From assembly GCA_022826745.1 (NCBI GenBank), contig JAJDUI010000002.1, positions 97,308-161,307 on the forward strand: a stretch of 64,000 nucleotides of DNA. Direction: 5' to 3'. The notes under the pieces are model-generated. The model had not been told where the DNA came from. It worked only from the letters and a program-made list of their open reading frames with translations, and did no database searches. The position numbers and the translations under genes were made by a program. Origin of the DNA: Thermoanaerobaculia bacterium (GTDB lineage Bacteria > Acidobacteriota > Thermoanaerobaculia > Multivoradales > Multivoraceae). Of the stretch, positions 16,173 to 23,960 are shown piece after piece. Each line of letters opens with the position of its first letter. Position 1 is the stretch's first letter.

Positions 16173-19100
16173 TCAGGCGACCCTGGAGCCCGCAGGCTCT
16201 TCGTCGAGCTGACGCTGGAGCTGTCTCGCGCGCGACCTGGCCGAGGCTACCGTGCGTTCCTTGACGCTCTCGTAGCCGCGGATCGAGTCGGGGAGTTCGG
16301 CCAGCTCTGCGACCAGCGGCGCGGAGTTCGCGTCGAGCCGGTCGAGGGCGCCGTGCACCAGGCCGCGGTACCAGTCGAACAGCCCGCGCTCCAGGCGGCG
16401 GTGCCGGGTCGCTCCGAAGATGTCGAGCGCCGTGCCGCGAAGCCCGCGGGCCGCGTACAGCAGCCGGAACATCGAGCGCGACCAGGCCCCCAGACGGATC
16501 TTCCGCTTCCAGCCGAAGCGGCGCAGCGTCGGCGGGTGGAGCAGGACCTGGCGGCTGAGCGAGCCGTCGTAGTCGCGGGAGACCTGGTCCCAGGTCGGGT
16601 CCTGGATCCACAGCCGGGCGACCTCGTACTCGTCCTTGACGGCCAGCAGCTTGAAGCCGTAGCGGGCCGCCGCTTCGCGTACGGCGGTGTGGCCCGGCAG
16701 CTTCGACTCCTCGGCGTCGGCGATCTCGCCGACGAAGCCGAGATAGCGCTCGGCGAAGCCGCCGCCGTAGAGCAGCAGGTCGGCGACGCGGCCGGGCAGC
16801 AGCCGGTCGAGCGATCCTCCCCGCGGCGCGGCGGCAAGGAGCGCGTCGAGCTTCGGCCTGAGGTTCGGCGCCCAGCGCTCGAGGCGCTCGCGGGCGGCAT
16901 CCGCCGCCGCAGCCGCGGTCGGCGCCTCCGGCTCGGCGAGTCCGGCGGCCCGCCGGAACCGCTCCGGATCGGCGACGGACAGGCGGCCGTAGCGGAACGC
17001 CTGGATGTTGTCTTCGACGGCAACGCCGTTCGCCACCAGCGCCTGCTCGATGAAGCGCGCCTGGAGCGGCAGCAGGCCCTGCTGGTAGGCCGCGCCGACC
17101 AGGAAGATGTTGCCGGTGACGCTGTTGCCGAGCAGGCGCTCGGTGGCGGCCTCGGCGTCGACGAAGTAGCTGCGGTCGCTGTCGGTGAACAGGGCCAGCC
17201 GCTTGCGCAGCTCGTCGAGCGGGGGCATCCGGGCGGCGCTGTCCGTGATCACGGCCGCCGGGCTGATGCCGGCGGTGTTGCCGACCACGGCCGTCGTGTC
17301 CTGCGAGAACCGCTTCAGGTTGTCGGGAGCGATCGTGGCCAGCAGGTCGAAGGAGAGCGCCAGGTCGGCCTCGGCGTCGCCGAGCTTGTTGGTTCGGGGG
17401 ATCGGCCCGCGGCTGAGCAACAGGTTCGATACGACCGCGCCGCCTTTCTGGGCCAGACCGGTCTGGTCGAGGTGGACCGCGTACCTGCCCTCCATCAGGG
17501 CCGCGGTGACGAGGATCGCGTCGACCGTCACCACGCCGGTGCCGCCGATGCCCACGAGCAGCGCCCGGAAGGTGGCGTCGTCCGGCAGTTGACGGACGGG
17601 TTCCGGCGTCTCGTCCTCGGCGAGCGGCGCCGCGGCGGCGCGCCGGACCGGCTTCGTCCCATCGCCCAGTTCGACGGTCATGAAGGCGGGACAGTCACCC
17701 TCGATGCAGGAGTAGTCCAGGTTGCAGGACGACTGGTGAATCTGCGTCTTGCGGCCGTACTCGGTCTCCAGCGGCGCGACGGACAGGCAATTCGACTTCG
17801 CCGCGCAGTCGCCGCATCCCTCGCAGACGGCGGGGTTGATGTAAACCCGCTGCTTCGGCGTCTCCTGGATGCCGCGCTTGCGCTCGCGCCGTTTTTCGGC
17901 CGCGCACTGCTGGTCGTAGACCACGGCCGTCGGGCCCTTGATCGCCCGTAACTCCTTGAGCACCTGGTCGTAGTCGCGGCGGTGCCGGATCTCGACCCCG
18001 CTGTCGTCCCGGTGGGGGAAGCGCTCCAGATCCTCGGTCACCAGGACGACCCGCTTCATGCCCTGGAGCTGAAGCTGCCTGGCGACGCCCATCGAACTGA
18101 GCAGCCCCACCGCGTCCTGACCTCCCGTCATGGCGACGGCGGAGTTGTAGAGGATGCGGAAGGTCATGTGGAGGTCGGCCGCGATGCAGGCCTCGATCGC
18201 CTTGCTGGCGGAGTGGGCGTAGGTGCCGTCGCCGACGTTCTGGAACACGTGCTCCTGCTCGGTGAACGGCGCCAGACCGATCCAGCAGGCGCCCTCGCCG
18301 CCCATCTGCGGCAGCCAGCTCACGCCCCTGTCCATCCACATCGCCATCGCGTGGCAGCCGATGCCGCCGCCCGCGACGTCCGACCCCTCGGGGAGCTGGG
18401 TCGAGGTGTTGTGGGGGCAGCCGCTGCAGAAGTAGGGCATGCGCGGCAGGGCGGCCGGCAGCTTCGTGGCCAGCTCGGCGGACTCGGCGCCGGCCCGCAG
18501 GTGCGCCAGGCTCTCGGCCGCTACTGCGCCCGGCAGGCGCTGCTCCAGGTAGGCGCCGAGGATGCGCGCCATGTCGTGGCCTTCGAGCTCTCCGTGCATC
18601 GGGAACAGCGTCTCGCCGGCGGGCGTCTCCTTGCCACCGACCAGGGGCCGGTCGGGCAGGTTGTAGAGGACCTGGCGGATCTGCGTCTCGACGAAGCCGC
18701 GCTTGTCCTCGATGACGATGATCTCTTCGAGACCTTCGGCGAACTCGCGCAGGCGCCGCGGTTCGATCGGCGCGATACAGCCGAGTTTGAGCACGCGGAT
18801 GCCATGGCGGTCGAGCGCGGCCTCGTCCAGTCCGAGCAGTTCGAGCGCCAGACGCAGGTCACGGTAGGGCTTGCCGGCCGCGATCAGGCCGATGCGGTCT
18901 CCGGGGCTCGCGCAACGGATGCTGTCGAGGCCGTTCGCGTGGACGTATGCCAGGGCGGCTGCCGTGCGCTCGGAGAAGATCTGCCGCTCGAGTTCGATCG
19001 AGTAGGGGGGCAGGAGCCGCATGTCGAGCTGCTTCTCGAAGCGGCGGCCGCCGATGTCGAGGTCGGGCAGCACCGGTGGCCGGGGATGCGGCAGGTCGAT

Positions 19101-19727
19101 CACGGCGCCGCCATCGGCGACGTTGGTCACGATCTTGAGGGCGGTCCACAGGCCGGCGTACCGCGACAGGGCGATCCCGTGCAGCCCGAACTCCAGCACC
19201 TCGGCCGGGTCGCCCGGGTAGAGAACCGGGATCGAGAGGTCGAAGAGGCTGATCGTGCTGTCGCCGGGGATCGTCGAGCTCTTGCAGGCGGTGTCGTCGC
19301 CGGCCAGCACCAGGGCGCCGCCGTGCTTGCCGGTGCCGATGAAGTTGCCGTGGCGGAACGCGTCGCCGGTGCGGTCGACGCCGGGCGTCTTGCCGTACCA
19401 GATGCCGACTACGCCGTCGAAGCGTTCATGCGGAAAACGTTCCAGGAGCTGGGCGCCGTAGATCGCGGTCGCCGCCGTCTCCTCGTTGATGGCCGGCTGG
19501 CAGACCACGTCGTGCTCCGCCAGCAGCCTGTTCGCTCGCTGAAGTTGCTTGTCGTATTCCCCAAGCGGCGATCCGGGATAGCCGCTGATGAAGGCGCCAA
19601 CCCGCAGACCGGCTTGCCGGTCGCGACGGTGCTGATCCATCGGTAGCCGGACGAGAGCCTGGACACCGGTGATTGCGACGCGGCCTTCAGTGAGCGTGTA
19701 TTTGTCGTCTAATGAGAAGGCCGTCAT
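16173..19727 (-). CDS. Indolepyruvate:ferredoxin oxidoreductase, fused alpha-beta-gamma type
   Basis: This 1184-residue cytoplasmic enzyme oxidatively decarboxylates aryl or branched 2-oxoacids to acyl-CoA, reducing ferredoxin or another acceptor. The N-terminal half is the TPP-dependent alpha/beta part: FISGYPGSPLGEYD near residue 48, then a Cys-containing YFCSGCPHNT segment and GDGTYAHSASKAI, the TPP/metal-binding region. A cluster with CEGCGDCAAKSNC and further Cys in SSCNLDYSCIEGDC can hold Fe-S centres. The gamma-type domain begins at LLVGIGGTGVVTVDAI (about residue 730). The length matches the single-chain family (about 1150-1190). It stands alone on the minus strand downstream of the SDR/enoyl-CoA hydratase pair. 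It probably feeds amino-acid degradation. Confidence 0.92.
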   Translation of the reverse strand: MTAFSLDDKYTLTEGRVAITGVQALVRLPMDQHRRDRQAGLRVGAFISGYPGSPLGEYDKQLQRANRLLAEHDVVCQPAINEETAATAIYGAQLLERFPHERFDGVVGIWYGKTPGVDRTGDAFRHGNFIGTGKHGGALVLAGDDTACKSSTIPGDSTISLFDLSIPVLYPGDPAEVLEFGLHGIALSRYAGLWTALKIVTNVADGGAVIDLPHPRPPVLPDLDIGGRRFEKQLDMRLLPPYSIELERQIFSERTAAALAYVHANGLDSIRCASPGDRIGLIAAGKPYRDLRLALELLGLDEAALDRHGIRVLKLGCIAPIEPRRLREFAEGLEEIIVIEDKRGFVETQIRQVLYNLPDRPLVGGKETPAGETLFPMHGELEGHDMARILGAYLEQRLPGAVAAESLAHLRAGAESAELATKLPAALPRMPYFCSGCPHNTSTQLPEGSDVAGGGIGCHAMAMWMDRGVSWLPQMGGEGACWIGLAPFTEQEHVFQNVGDGTYAHSASKAIEACIAADLHMTFRILYNSAVAMTGGQDAVGLLSSMGVARQLQLQGMKRVVLVTEDLERFPHRDDSGVEIRHRRDYDQVLKELRAIKGPTAVVYDQQCAAEKRRERKRGIQETPKQRVYINPAVCEGCGDCAAKSNCLSVAPLETEYGRKTQIHQSSCNLDYSCIEGDCPAFMTVELGDGTKPVRRAAAAPLAEDETPEPVRQLPDDATFRALLVGIGGTGVVTVDAILVTAALMEGRYAVHLDQTGLAQKGGAVVSNLLLSRGPIPRTNKLGDAEADLALSFDLLATIAPDNLKRFSQDTTAVVGNTAGISPAAVITDSAARMPPLDELRKRLALFTDSDRSYFVDAEAATERLLGNSVTGNIFLVGAAYQQGLLPLQARFIEQALVANGVAVEDNIQAFRYGRLSVADPERFRRAAGLAEPEAPTAAAAADAARERLERWAPNLRPKLDALLAAAPRGGSLDRLLPGRVADLLLYGGGFAERYLGFVGEIADAEESKLPGHTAVREAAARYGFKLLAVKDEYEVARLWIQDPTWDQVSRDYDGSLSRQVLLHPPTLRRFGWKRKIRLGAWSRSMFRLLYAARGLRGTALDIFGATRHRRLERGLFDWYRGLVHGALDRLDANSAPLVAELAELPDSIRGYESVKERTVASARSRARQLQRQLDEEPAGSRVA

Positions 19728-19775
19728 TAGTCCCCTATCCTACCGCGACCGGCCGGCCGCTGTCCGTCCTTCGAG

Positions 19776-19794
19776 CGCGGGCGTCTTGCCCGCG
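19776..19794 (-). repeat. Short GC hairpin between hydratase and oxidoreductase genes
   Basis: CGCGGGC-gtctt-GCCCGCG is a perfect 7-bp hairpin in the 100-bp gap between the hydratase stop (19828) and the oxidoreductase start (19727). Tandem CGGCTTGTCC/CCGGCTTGTCCC stretches follow it. Its size and T-containing loop resemble the dispersed repeat but the stem sequence differs. It may be a second REP family or a transcript-end hairpin; no T-tract supports a classical terminator. Confidence 0.4.
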
Positions 19795-19827
19795 GCTTGT
19801 CCGGAGCCCCGGCTTGTCCCGTGACTT

Positions 19828-20532
19828 TCAGCCGCCGCGAAGCTGCGCGAACCACTCGCGACCCGACGCGGCGGGCCGGCCTCGGATGACGGTGGACTTG
19901 ATTGCCCGGACTCCGCTCGGGGGATAACCGGCGATCGTCGCGGAAAGTTCCCGAGCCCGGTCGAGCACGGCGTCGTCGGCGACGACTTCGGCCGCCACGC
20001 CCATCCGCTCCAGTTCCGGCCCGGTGTAGCGGCGCCCGACGATCGCGAGCTTGGCTGCCACGCTCTCCGGATGGCGCAGCCGCAGCCAGGCCATGTTCAT
20101 TGGCGCGGCCATGCCCATCTGGATCTCGCCGACGTGCAGGAAAGCCTGCTCGCCGGCGACCAGCAGGTCGGCCGCGAGCGCCAGCGCGGAGCCGGCGTTG
20201 ATCGCGAATCGTTCAAGCGCCGCGACGACCGGCTTCGGGCAGTCGTAGAGCGCCGCGTGGACGTCGAGCCACAGGCCGCTGAAGTCCGGCATCCATTCGG
20301 GCGGCGGGTCGGCCCGGAACTCGCCGAGGTCGAGGCCGGAGCAGAAGGCCCCGCCGGCGCCGCGGATCAGCAGCACGGCGACCTCGTCGTCTTCGGTCGC
20401 CGCGACGACCTCCTCGTGCAGGCGTTTCGCCAGCGGCCCGGTCACGGCGTTCCTGCGAGCGGGCCGGTTCAGCACGATCTCGGCGACGCCGTCCTTCCGG
20501 CTCGCGACGACCGGATCGTCGGACGGGGTCAC
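19828..20532 (-). CDS. Enoyl-CoA hydratase/isomerase family protein
   Basis: This 234-residue crotonase-fold protein has an oxyanion-hole segment GGAFCSGLDLGEF (about residues 63-75) and a second conserved region INAGSALALAADL. The usual first catalytic Glu in the GGGxEL position is replaced by Ser-Ala, while a Glu is kept in VGEIQMGMA. It may therefore be an isomerase- or hydrolase-type member rather than a full hydratase. The GTG start lies one nt past the SDR stop, so the two genes are translationally coupled. The longer upstream frame is an overlap with the SDR and is rejected. The length is slightly short for the family (about 255). Confidence 0.8.
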   Translation of the reverse strand: MTPSDDPVVASRKDGVAEIVLNRPARRNAVTGPLAKRLHEEVVAATEDDEVAVLLIRGAGGAFCSGLDLGEFRADPPPEWMPDFSGLWLDVHAALYDCPKPVVAALERFAINAGSALALAADLLVAGEQAFLHVGEIQMGMAAPMNMAWLRLRHPESVAAKLAIVGRRYTGPELERMGVAAEVVADDAVLDRARELSATIAGYPPSGVRAIKSTVIRGRPAASGREWFAQLRGG

Positions 20533-20533
20533 G

Positions 20534-21370
20534 TCACTCGCCCTGGGAGTCGGTGAACCAGTCGCCGGGGAGCTGCCTGCCTTCGTAGAGCCGTCCCTGG
20601 AACCGCCGCATGCCGTGCAGCCAGCGGTCGATGTCGGTCGCCTTGCGCCGGACGTACTCGGCGACCTCGGGGTGGGGAAGCACCCAGAACCGTTCCGCCC
20701 GGACCGCGTCGATGCAGGCATCGGCCGCCTGCTCGGAGGTCAACACGCCGTCTCCCGAAGCGACGCCGACGGACAGGGCATCCCGGCGCTGCGGGTTCGG
20801 GCTGTTGGCGCCGATGTTCGTGCGCACGGCCTGCGGGCAGTGCACCGAGACGCGGATGCCCTGGTGGCCATGAGTGATCGCGATCCACTCGGCCAGCGCC
20901 ACCGCCGCGTGCTTGGTCAGCGAATAGGCGAGCGAACCGAGCTGGGTCAGGAGCCCGGCCGCCGAGGCGGTGCTCATGATGTAGCCCTCGCCGCGCTCGA
21001 TCATCGACGGCAGGACGGCCCGGGCCGCGTAGACGTGGGACATGACGTGGACGTCCCACATGTCGTTGATCTCCTTGTTCGGCACCTCGAGCCCGCCGAT
21101 CGTGACGTAGCCCGCGTTCGACATGAAGAGGTCGATCGGGCCGATGTTCGCCTGGGTCGCCGCGATCAGGTCGCGGACGGCGCCTTCGTCGGCCACGTCC
21201 AGTCCGACGCCCGTGCCGCCGATGGTCTCGGCGACTTCCTTGGCTCGCGCCTCGTCCAGGTCGGCAACGACGACGTGCCGCGCCCCCTCGCGATGAAACG
21301 CCTCGGCGAGCGCCTTGCCGATTCCGGAGGCGCCGCCGGTGACGACCATGATCCTGTTCGCGATGTCCAC
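20534..21370 (-). CDS. Short-chain dehydrogenase/reductase
   Basis: This 278-residue NAD(P)-dependent oxidoreductase has a Rossmann fold. TGGASGIG (residues 11-18) binds the cofactor, SNAG supplies the structural Asn, and a Ser followed by YSLTK gives the catalytic Ser-Tyr-Lys set. The GTG at 21370 is preceded by AAAGGGAG at good spacing and begins right before the first strand; earlier in-frame ATGs have no ribosome-binding site. It forms a coupled pair with the enoyl-CoA hydratase-like gene, which suggests a shared pathway acting on CoA-linked or carbonyl substrates. The extended C-terminus (WFVLPHPEVAEYVRRKA-type helices) resembles classical SDRs of about 280 residues. Confidence 0.85.
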   Translation of the reverse strand: MDIANRIMVVTGGASGIGKALAEAFHREGARHVVVADLDEARAKEVAETIGGTGVGLDVADEGAVRDLIAATQANIGPIDLFMSNAGYVTIGGLEVPNKEINDMWDVHVMSHVYAARAVLPSMIERGEGYIMSTASAAGLLTQLGSLAYSLTKHAAVALAEWIAITHGHQGIRVSVHCPQAVRTNIGANSPNPQRRDALSVGVASGDGVLTSEQAADACIDAVRAERFWVLPHPEVAEYVRRKATDIDRWLHGMRRFQGRLYEGRQLPGDWFTDSQGE

Positions 21371-21475
21371 TGAGAATCTCCCTTTCTGTTGGGCTGTGTC
21401 GTTGCTATCCGCCGGGCGGGCGGCAATCCTACGGCCTGGGCTCACTGCGGCAGTCCGGGTCACGGGACTTGACGC

Positions 21476-21515
21476 CGTTCGCCTTACCAGAGTACGGTGT
21501 TCGGTAAGGAGAACG
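21476..21515 (+). promoter_or_regulatory. Inverted repeat over the antitoxin ribosome-binding site (candidate operator)
   Basis: CGTTCGCCTTACC (21476-21488) and GGTAAGGAGAACG (21503-21515) pair at 12 of 13 positions around a 14-nt spacer. The right arm includes the AAGGAG site of the antitoxin gene, whose ATG follows at 21517. A TTGACG box at 21469-21474 abuts the left arm. AbrB/MazE-type antitoxins bind such palindromes with their toxin, so autoregulation at this site is a reasonable inference. Confidence 0.5.
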
Positions 21516-21516
21516 G

Positions 21517-21759
21517 ATGATCGTCAAGATCACATCGAAGCGCCAGGTCACGTTCCCGGCCCGGGTCCTCGACGCGCTCGGAGTAGGGCCGGGAGACCGC
21601 CTGGAGCTGGTCGAGAGTTCCGATGGCTTCCGCCTGCGCCCGCAGCGAATCCGCCACGACCGCCTCGCACCTCTGAGCGACAGCCTGGACCGGAGCCGCG
21701 GCGCGTTCGACCTCGAAGCGTTCCGCTCGCAGTCGTATGAGCCGACGCTTCGGGATTGA
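21517..21759 (+). CDS. AbrB/MazE-family antitoxin
   Basis: This 80-residue protein has an N-terminal swapped-hairpin AbrB DNA-binding domain: ITSKRQVTFPARVLDALG, then GPGDRLEL at residues 26-33. The C-terminal half (about 45-80) is acidic and likely disordered, as in antitoxins where it wraps the toxin active site. It has an excellent AAGGAG ribosome-binding site. Its end overlaps the PIN toxin start by 23 nt, the usual arrangement of a type II toxin-antitoxin operon. It probably binds the inverted repeat just upstream of its own start. Confidence 0.88.
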   Translation: MIVKITSKRQVTFPARVLDALGVGPGDRLELVESSDGFRLRPQRIRHDRLAPLSDSLDRSRGAFDLEAFRSQSYEPTLRD

Positions 21760-22201
21760 CACCTCCATTCTGGTGCGCCTGCTCACTGGCGAACCCAGGG
21801 AGGAATTCCTGGACTGCGTAGCGGGGCTGATTCGACTGGTGGAGCAGGAGGGCAGCGAGATCTTTGCCTCGAACCAGGTGATCGGCGAGGCGTACGTGGC
21901 GGTTCAGCACCACTACCGGGTGTCGAAACCCGAGGCTCGCGCCGGACTGCTCGACGTCCTTCGAAGCGGTCTCTTGTCGCCCCTCAACGGACATGCTGTG
22001 TTGACGGCCCTCGAAGCGTCAGGGGGTGCGGGCCTGTTAGACCGTCTGATCGCCGACGACTACACGCGTGCCGGGCTAACAGTGCTGACGCTTGACCGAA
22101 AGATGGCGGCGTTGACCGACGTGCGGCGTCTGCGAGTCGCCGTCCGCAGCTCGCATCTCCCGTCGGCGTCGGCCCGCGCGTCGCCTGCCGGCAAGGGTTG
22201 A
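21737..22201 (+). CDS. PIN-domain ribonuclease toxin
   Basis: This 154-residue PIN-fold protein is the likely toxin of the module. VapC-like enzymes cut specific RNAs using a cluster of acidic residues with magnesium. Visible acids are Asp8 in FGIDTS, Glu52 in GEAYV, the DDY segment near residue 108, and Asp119 in LTLDRK. The toxin frame starts within the antitoxin gene, so the two are coupled. The tail (after about residue 140, SASARASPAGKG) is low-complexity and may be dispensable. The pairing of an AbrB-type antitoxin with a PIN toxin is a common combination. RNA target unknown. Confidence 0.88.
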   Translation: MSRRFGIDTSILVRLLTGEPREEFLDCVAGLIRLVEQEGSEIFASNQVIGEAYVAVQHHYRVSKPEARAGLLDVLRSGLLSPLNGHAVLTALEASGGAGLLDRLIADDYTRAGLTVLTLDRKMAALTDVRRLRVAVRSSHLPSASARASPAGKG

Positions 22202-22312
22202 CTCAGGCCGATGTTGAAAGGGTCCGGATCGCTTGACGAAACGCCCCGGATCTGTTCGTCTTCACGCACTGTTCACAGGGGTGACGGGCAGCGTCCCCGG
22301 GGAGCGAGACGA

Positions 22313-22540
22313 ATGGCGAAGAATCGAACCAGCCTTCTGGTTGCCTTGGCGACTGCCCTTGGTTTGGCATTGAGCGTGCCGCAGGCGGCCCATGCCTACC
22401 TTGATCCGGCGTCGGGCAGCATGATCCTGCAGGCGGTCATCGGCGGAGTGGCGGCAGGGGCGCTCGCCTTCAAGTTCTACTGGCGGCGCATTCAGGCCTT
22501 CTTCGGCTTCGGCAGCACCGACGAGCCCGAGTCCGAATAG
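22313..22540 (+). CDS. YLDPxSGS-motif small membrane protein
   Basis: This 75-residue protein has a signal-like N-terminus (ALATALGLALSVPQAAHA), then the motif YLDPASGSMILQAVIGG and a second membrane helix, and finishes FYWRRIQAFFGFGS. The Y-L-D-P-x-(S/T)-G-S signature is known from small bacterial membrane proteins found near polysaccharide and sulfatase genes, but its function is undefined. The start is placed at the ATG with an upstream GGGGAGC. The stop TAG overlaps the GTG start of the next gene by one base (TAGTG), so the pair is coupled. The 112 bp between the PIN gene and this gene show no clear signal. Confidence 0.75.
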   Translation: MAKNRTSLLVALATALGLALSVPQAAHAYLDPASGSMILQAVIGGVAAGALAFKFYWRRIQAFFGFGSTDEPESE

Positions 22541-23952
22541 TGCGGGCTGGGGCTGCGACCGAGTCCCAGGCCGAGCCTTCCTCCTTCCGCGATCCGGCGG
22601 GGCAGGTGATCGAGGGCCGGGACGGCCGCATCTTCCGCAGCGTCGCCCCGGTAGCGGTCGAGGAGTACCGCTACGTGCGGGAGTGCGGTCTCGTCGATGC
22701 GCTGGTCGTAGAGGGGGGGCTGGTGGCGGCGGAGGAAGTGGATCCGGTCGAGGCCGGCGTCCTGCCACCGCCCGGGGGGTTGGTCCTTGAGCATCCCCGG
22801 CTGCCCTTCATCTCCTATCCGTACGAGTGGCCCTTCTCGCTGCTGAAGGAGGCGGCACTCCACCACCTGGAAACACAGATCCGGCTGCTCGACAGGGGTA
22901 TCTCGCTCTCCGACGCGAGCGCCTACAACGTGCAGTTCAAGGGCGCCAAGCCGGTGTTCATCGACTGGCTTTCGCTGCGGCGCTACCGCGAGGGCGAGTA
23001 CTGGGAGGGTCATTCGCAGTTCTGCGAACAGTTCCTGAACCCCCTGTTGCTGGCCTCCGAGCTCGGTGTGCCGCACAACGCCTGGTATCGCGGAATGCAG
23101 GAGGGGGTCCCGGGCCGCGAACTGGCGGCTTTGCTGCCGCGTCGGAAGCGCTTGTCACCGAGAATGCAGGCCCATGTCCTGCTGCCGCTTCGCTTCGAAC
23201 GGCGAGCCGACTCGCGCAGCGATGCGGCGAAACGGACGGAGAGACGCCCGTTGCCTCGCAATGCATACCGGGGTCTCCTGACCCAGCTTCGGCGCTGGAT
23301 CAAGAGTCTTGAACCCAAGGGCACGGACACGACCTGGAGCGACTACTCCCTGCTGACGAGCTACGACACGGGCGAAGCCTCGCGCAAGGCTGAATCGGTT
23401 CGCTCTTTCATTGCCAAGGCACCGCCGGAGCAGCTCTGGGATCTCGGCTGCAACACGGGCGAGTTCGCCGCGATCGCCCTGGAGGAGGGCGTTCGCAGCG
23501 TGATCGGCTTCGATTCCGACTTCGGTGCGTTGGAGAGCGCCTGCGCCCGAGCGCGTTCGGATCGTCTGCGATTCCTGCCCCTCTACCAGGACCTCGCCAA
23601 CCCGTCGCCCGACCAGGGCTGGTCCCAGACGGAGAGGCGTTCGCTGGCACGCCGTTCCCGGAGCGCTGACGCCCTGGTGGCGTTGGCCGTGCTACACCAC
23701 TTGGCCATCGGCCGCAACGTGCCGTTGCCTCGAATTGCCGCGTGGCTCGTCTCCCTCGCTCCGCGCGGACTGGTCGAGTTTGTTCCCCAGGGCGACCCGA
23801 GGGTAGACGACTTGCTCACGTTGCGCGGCGATCGCTTCGCCGACTACACGCCGGAGGCATGGGAAGCGGCATTGGAGCCGTACGCGGCGATCCGCCATGT
23901 GGAGACGGTTTCGGCCAGCGGGCGGAGGTTGTACACGTTCGAGCGGAGGTGA
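22540..23952 (+). CDS. Class I SAM-dependent methyltransferase with kinase-like N-terminal region
   Basis: This 470-residue two-part cytoplasmic protein has a C-terminal Rossmann methyltransferase domain with motif I LWDLGCNTGEFAAIALEEG near residue 300 and an acidic strand-2 end (GFDSD). The N-terminal part (about residues 60-190) contains SDASAYNVQFKGAKPVFID, a pattern like the catalytic-loop and metal-binding Asp (DxxxxNVxF...PxxID) of APH/kinase folds, though a full kinase is not obvious. Relatives are sometimes labelled NoeA-like. It may modify a lipid or glycan precursor with the coupled YLDPxSGS protein. The GTG start is the only one compatible with the one-base overlap. Substrate unknown. 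Confidence 0.72.
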   Translation: MRAGAATESQAEPSSFRDPAGQVIEGRDGRIFRSVAPVAVEEYRYVRECGLVDALVVEGGLVAAEEVDPVEAGVLPPPGGLVLEHPRLPFISYPYEWPFSLLKEAALHHLETQIRLLDRGISLSDASAYNVQFKGAKPVFIDWLSLRRYREGEYWEGHSQFCEQFLNPLLLASELGVPHNAWYRGMQEGVPGRELAALLPRRKRLSPRMQAHVLLPLRFERRADSRSDAAKRTERRPLPRNAYRGLLTQLRRWIKSLEPKGTDTTWSDYSLLTSYDTGEASRKAESVRSFIAKAPPEQLWDLGCNTGEFAAIALEEGVRSVIGFDSDFGALESACARARSDRLRFLPLYQDLANPSPDQGWSQTERRSLARRSRSADALVALAVLHHLAIGRNVPLPRIAAWLVSLAPRGLVEFVPQGDPRVDDLLTLRGDRFADYTPEAWEAALEPYAAIRHVETVSASGRRLYTFERR

Positions 23953-23960
23953 AAACCTGG

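Noticed and set aside
21737..21759. Antitoxin-toxin overlap as a frameshift in a single gene
   Set aside because: Both frames encode separate recognisable folds (AbrB and PIN) and such overlaps are normal in toxin-antitoxin operons.
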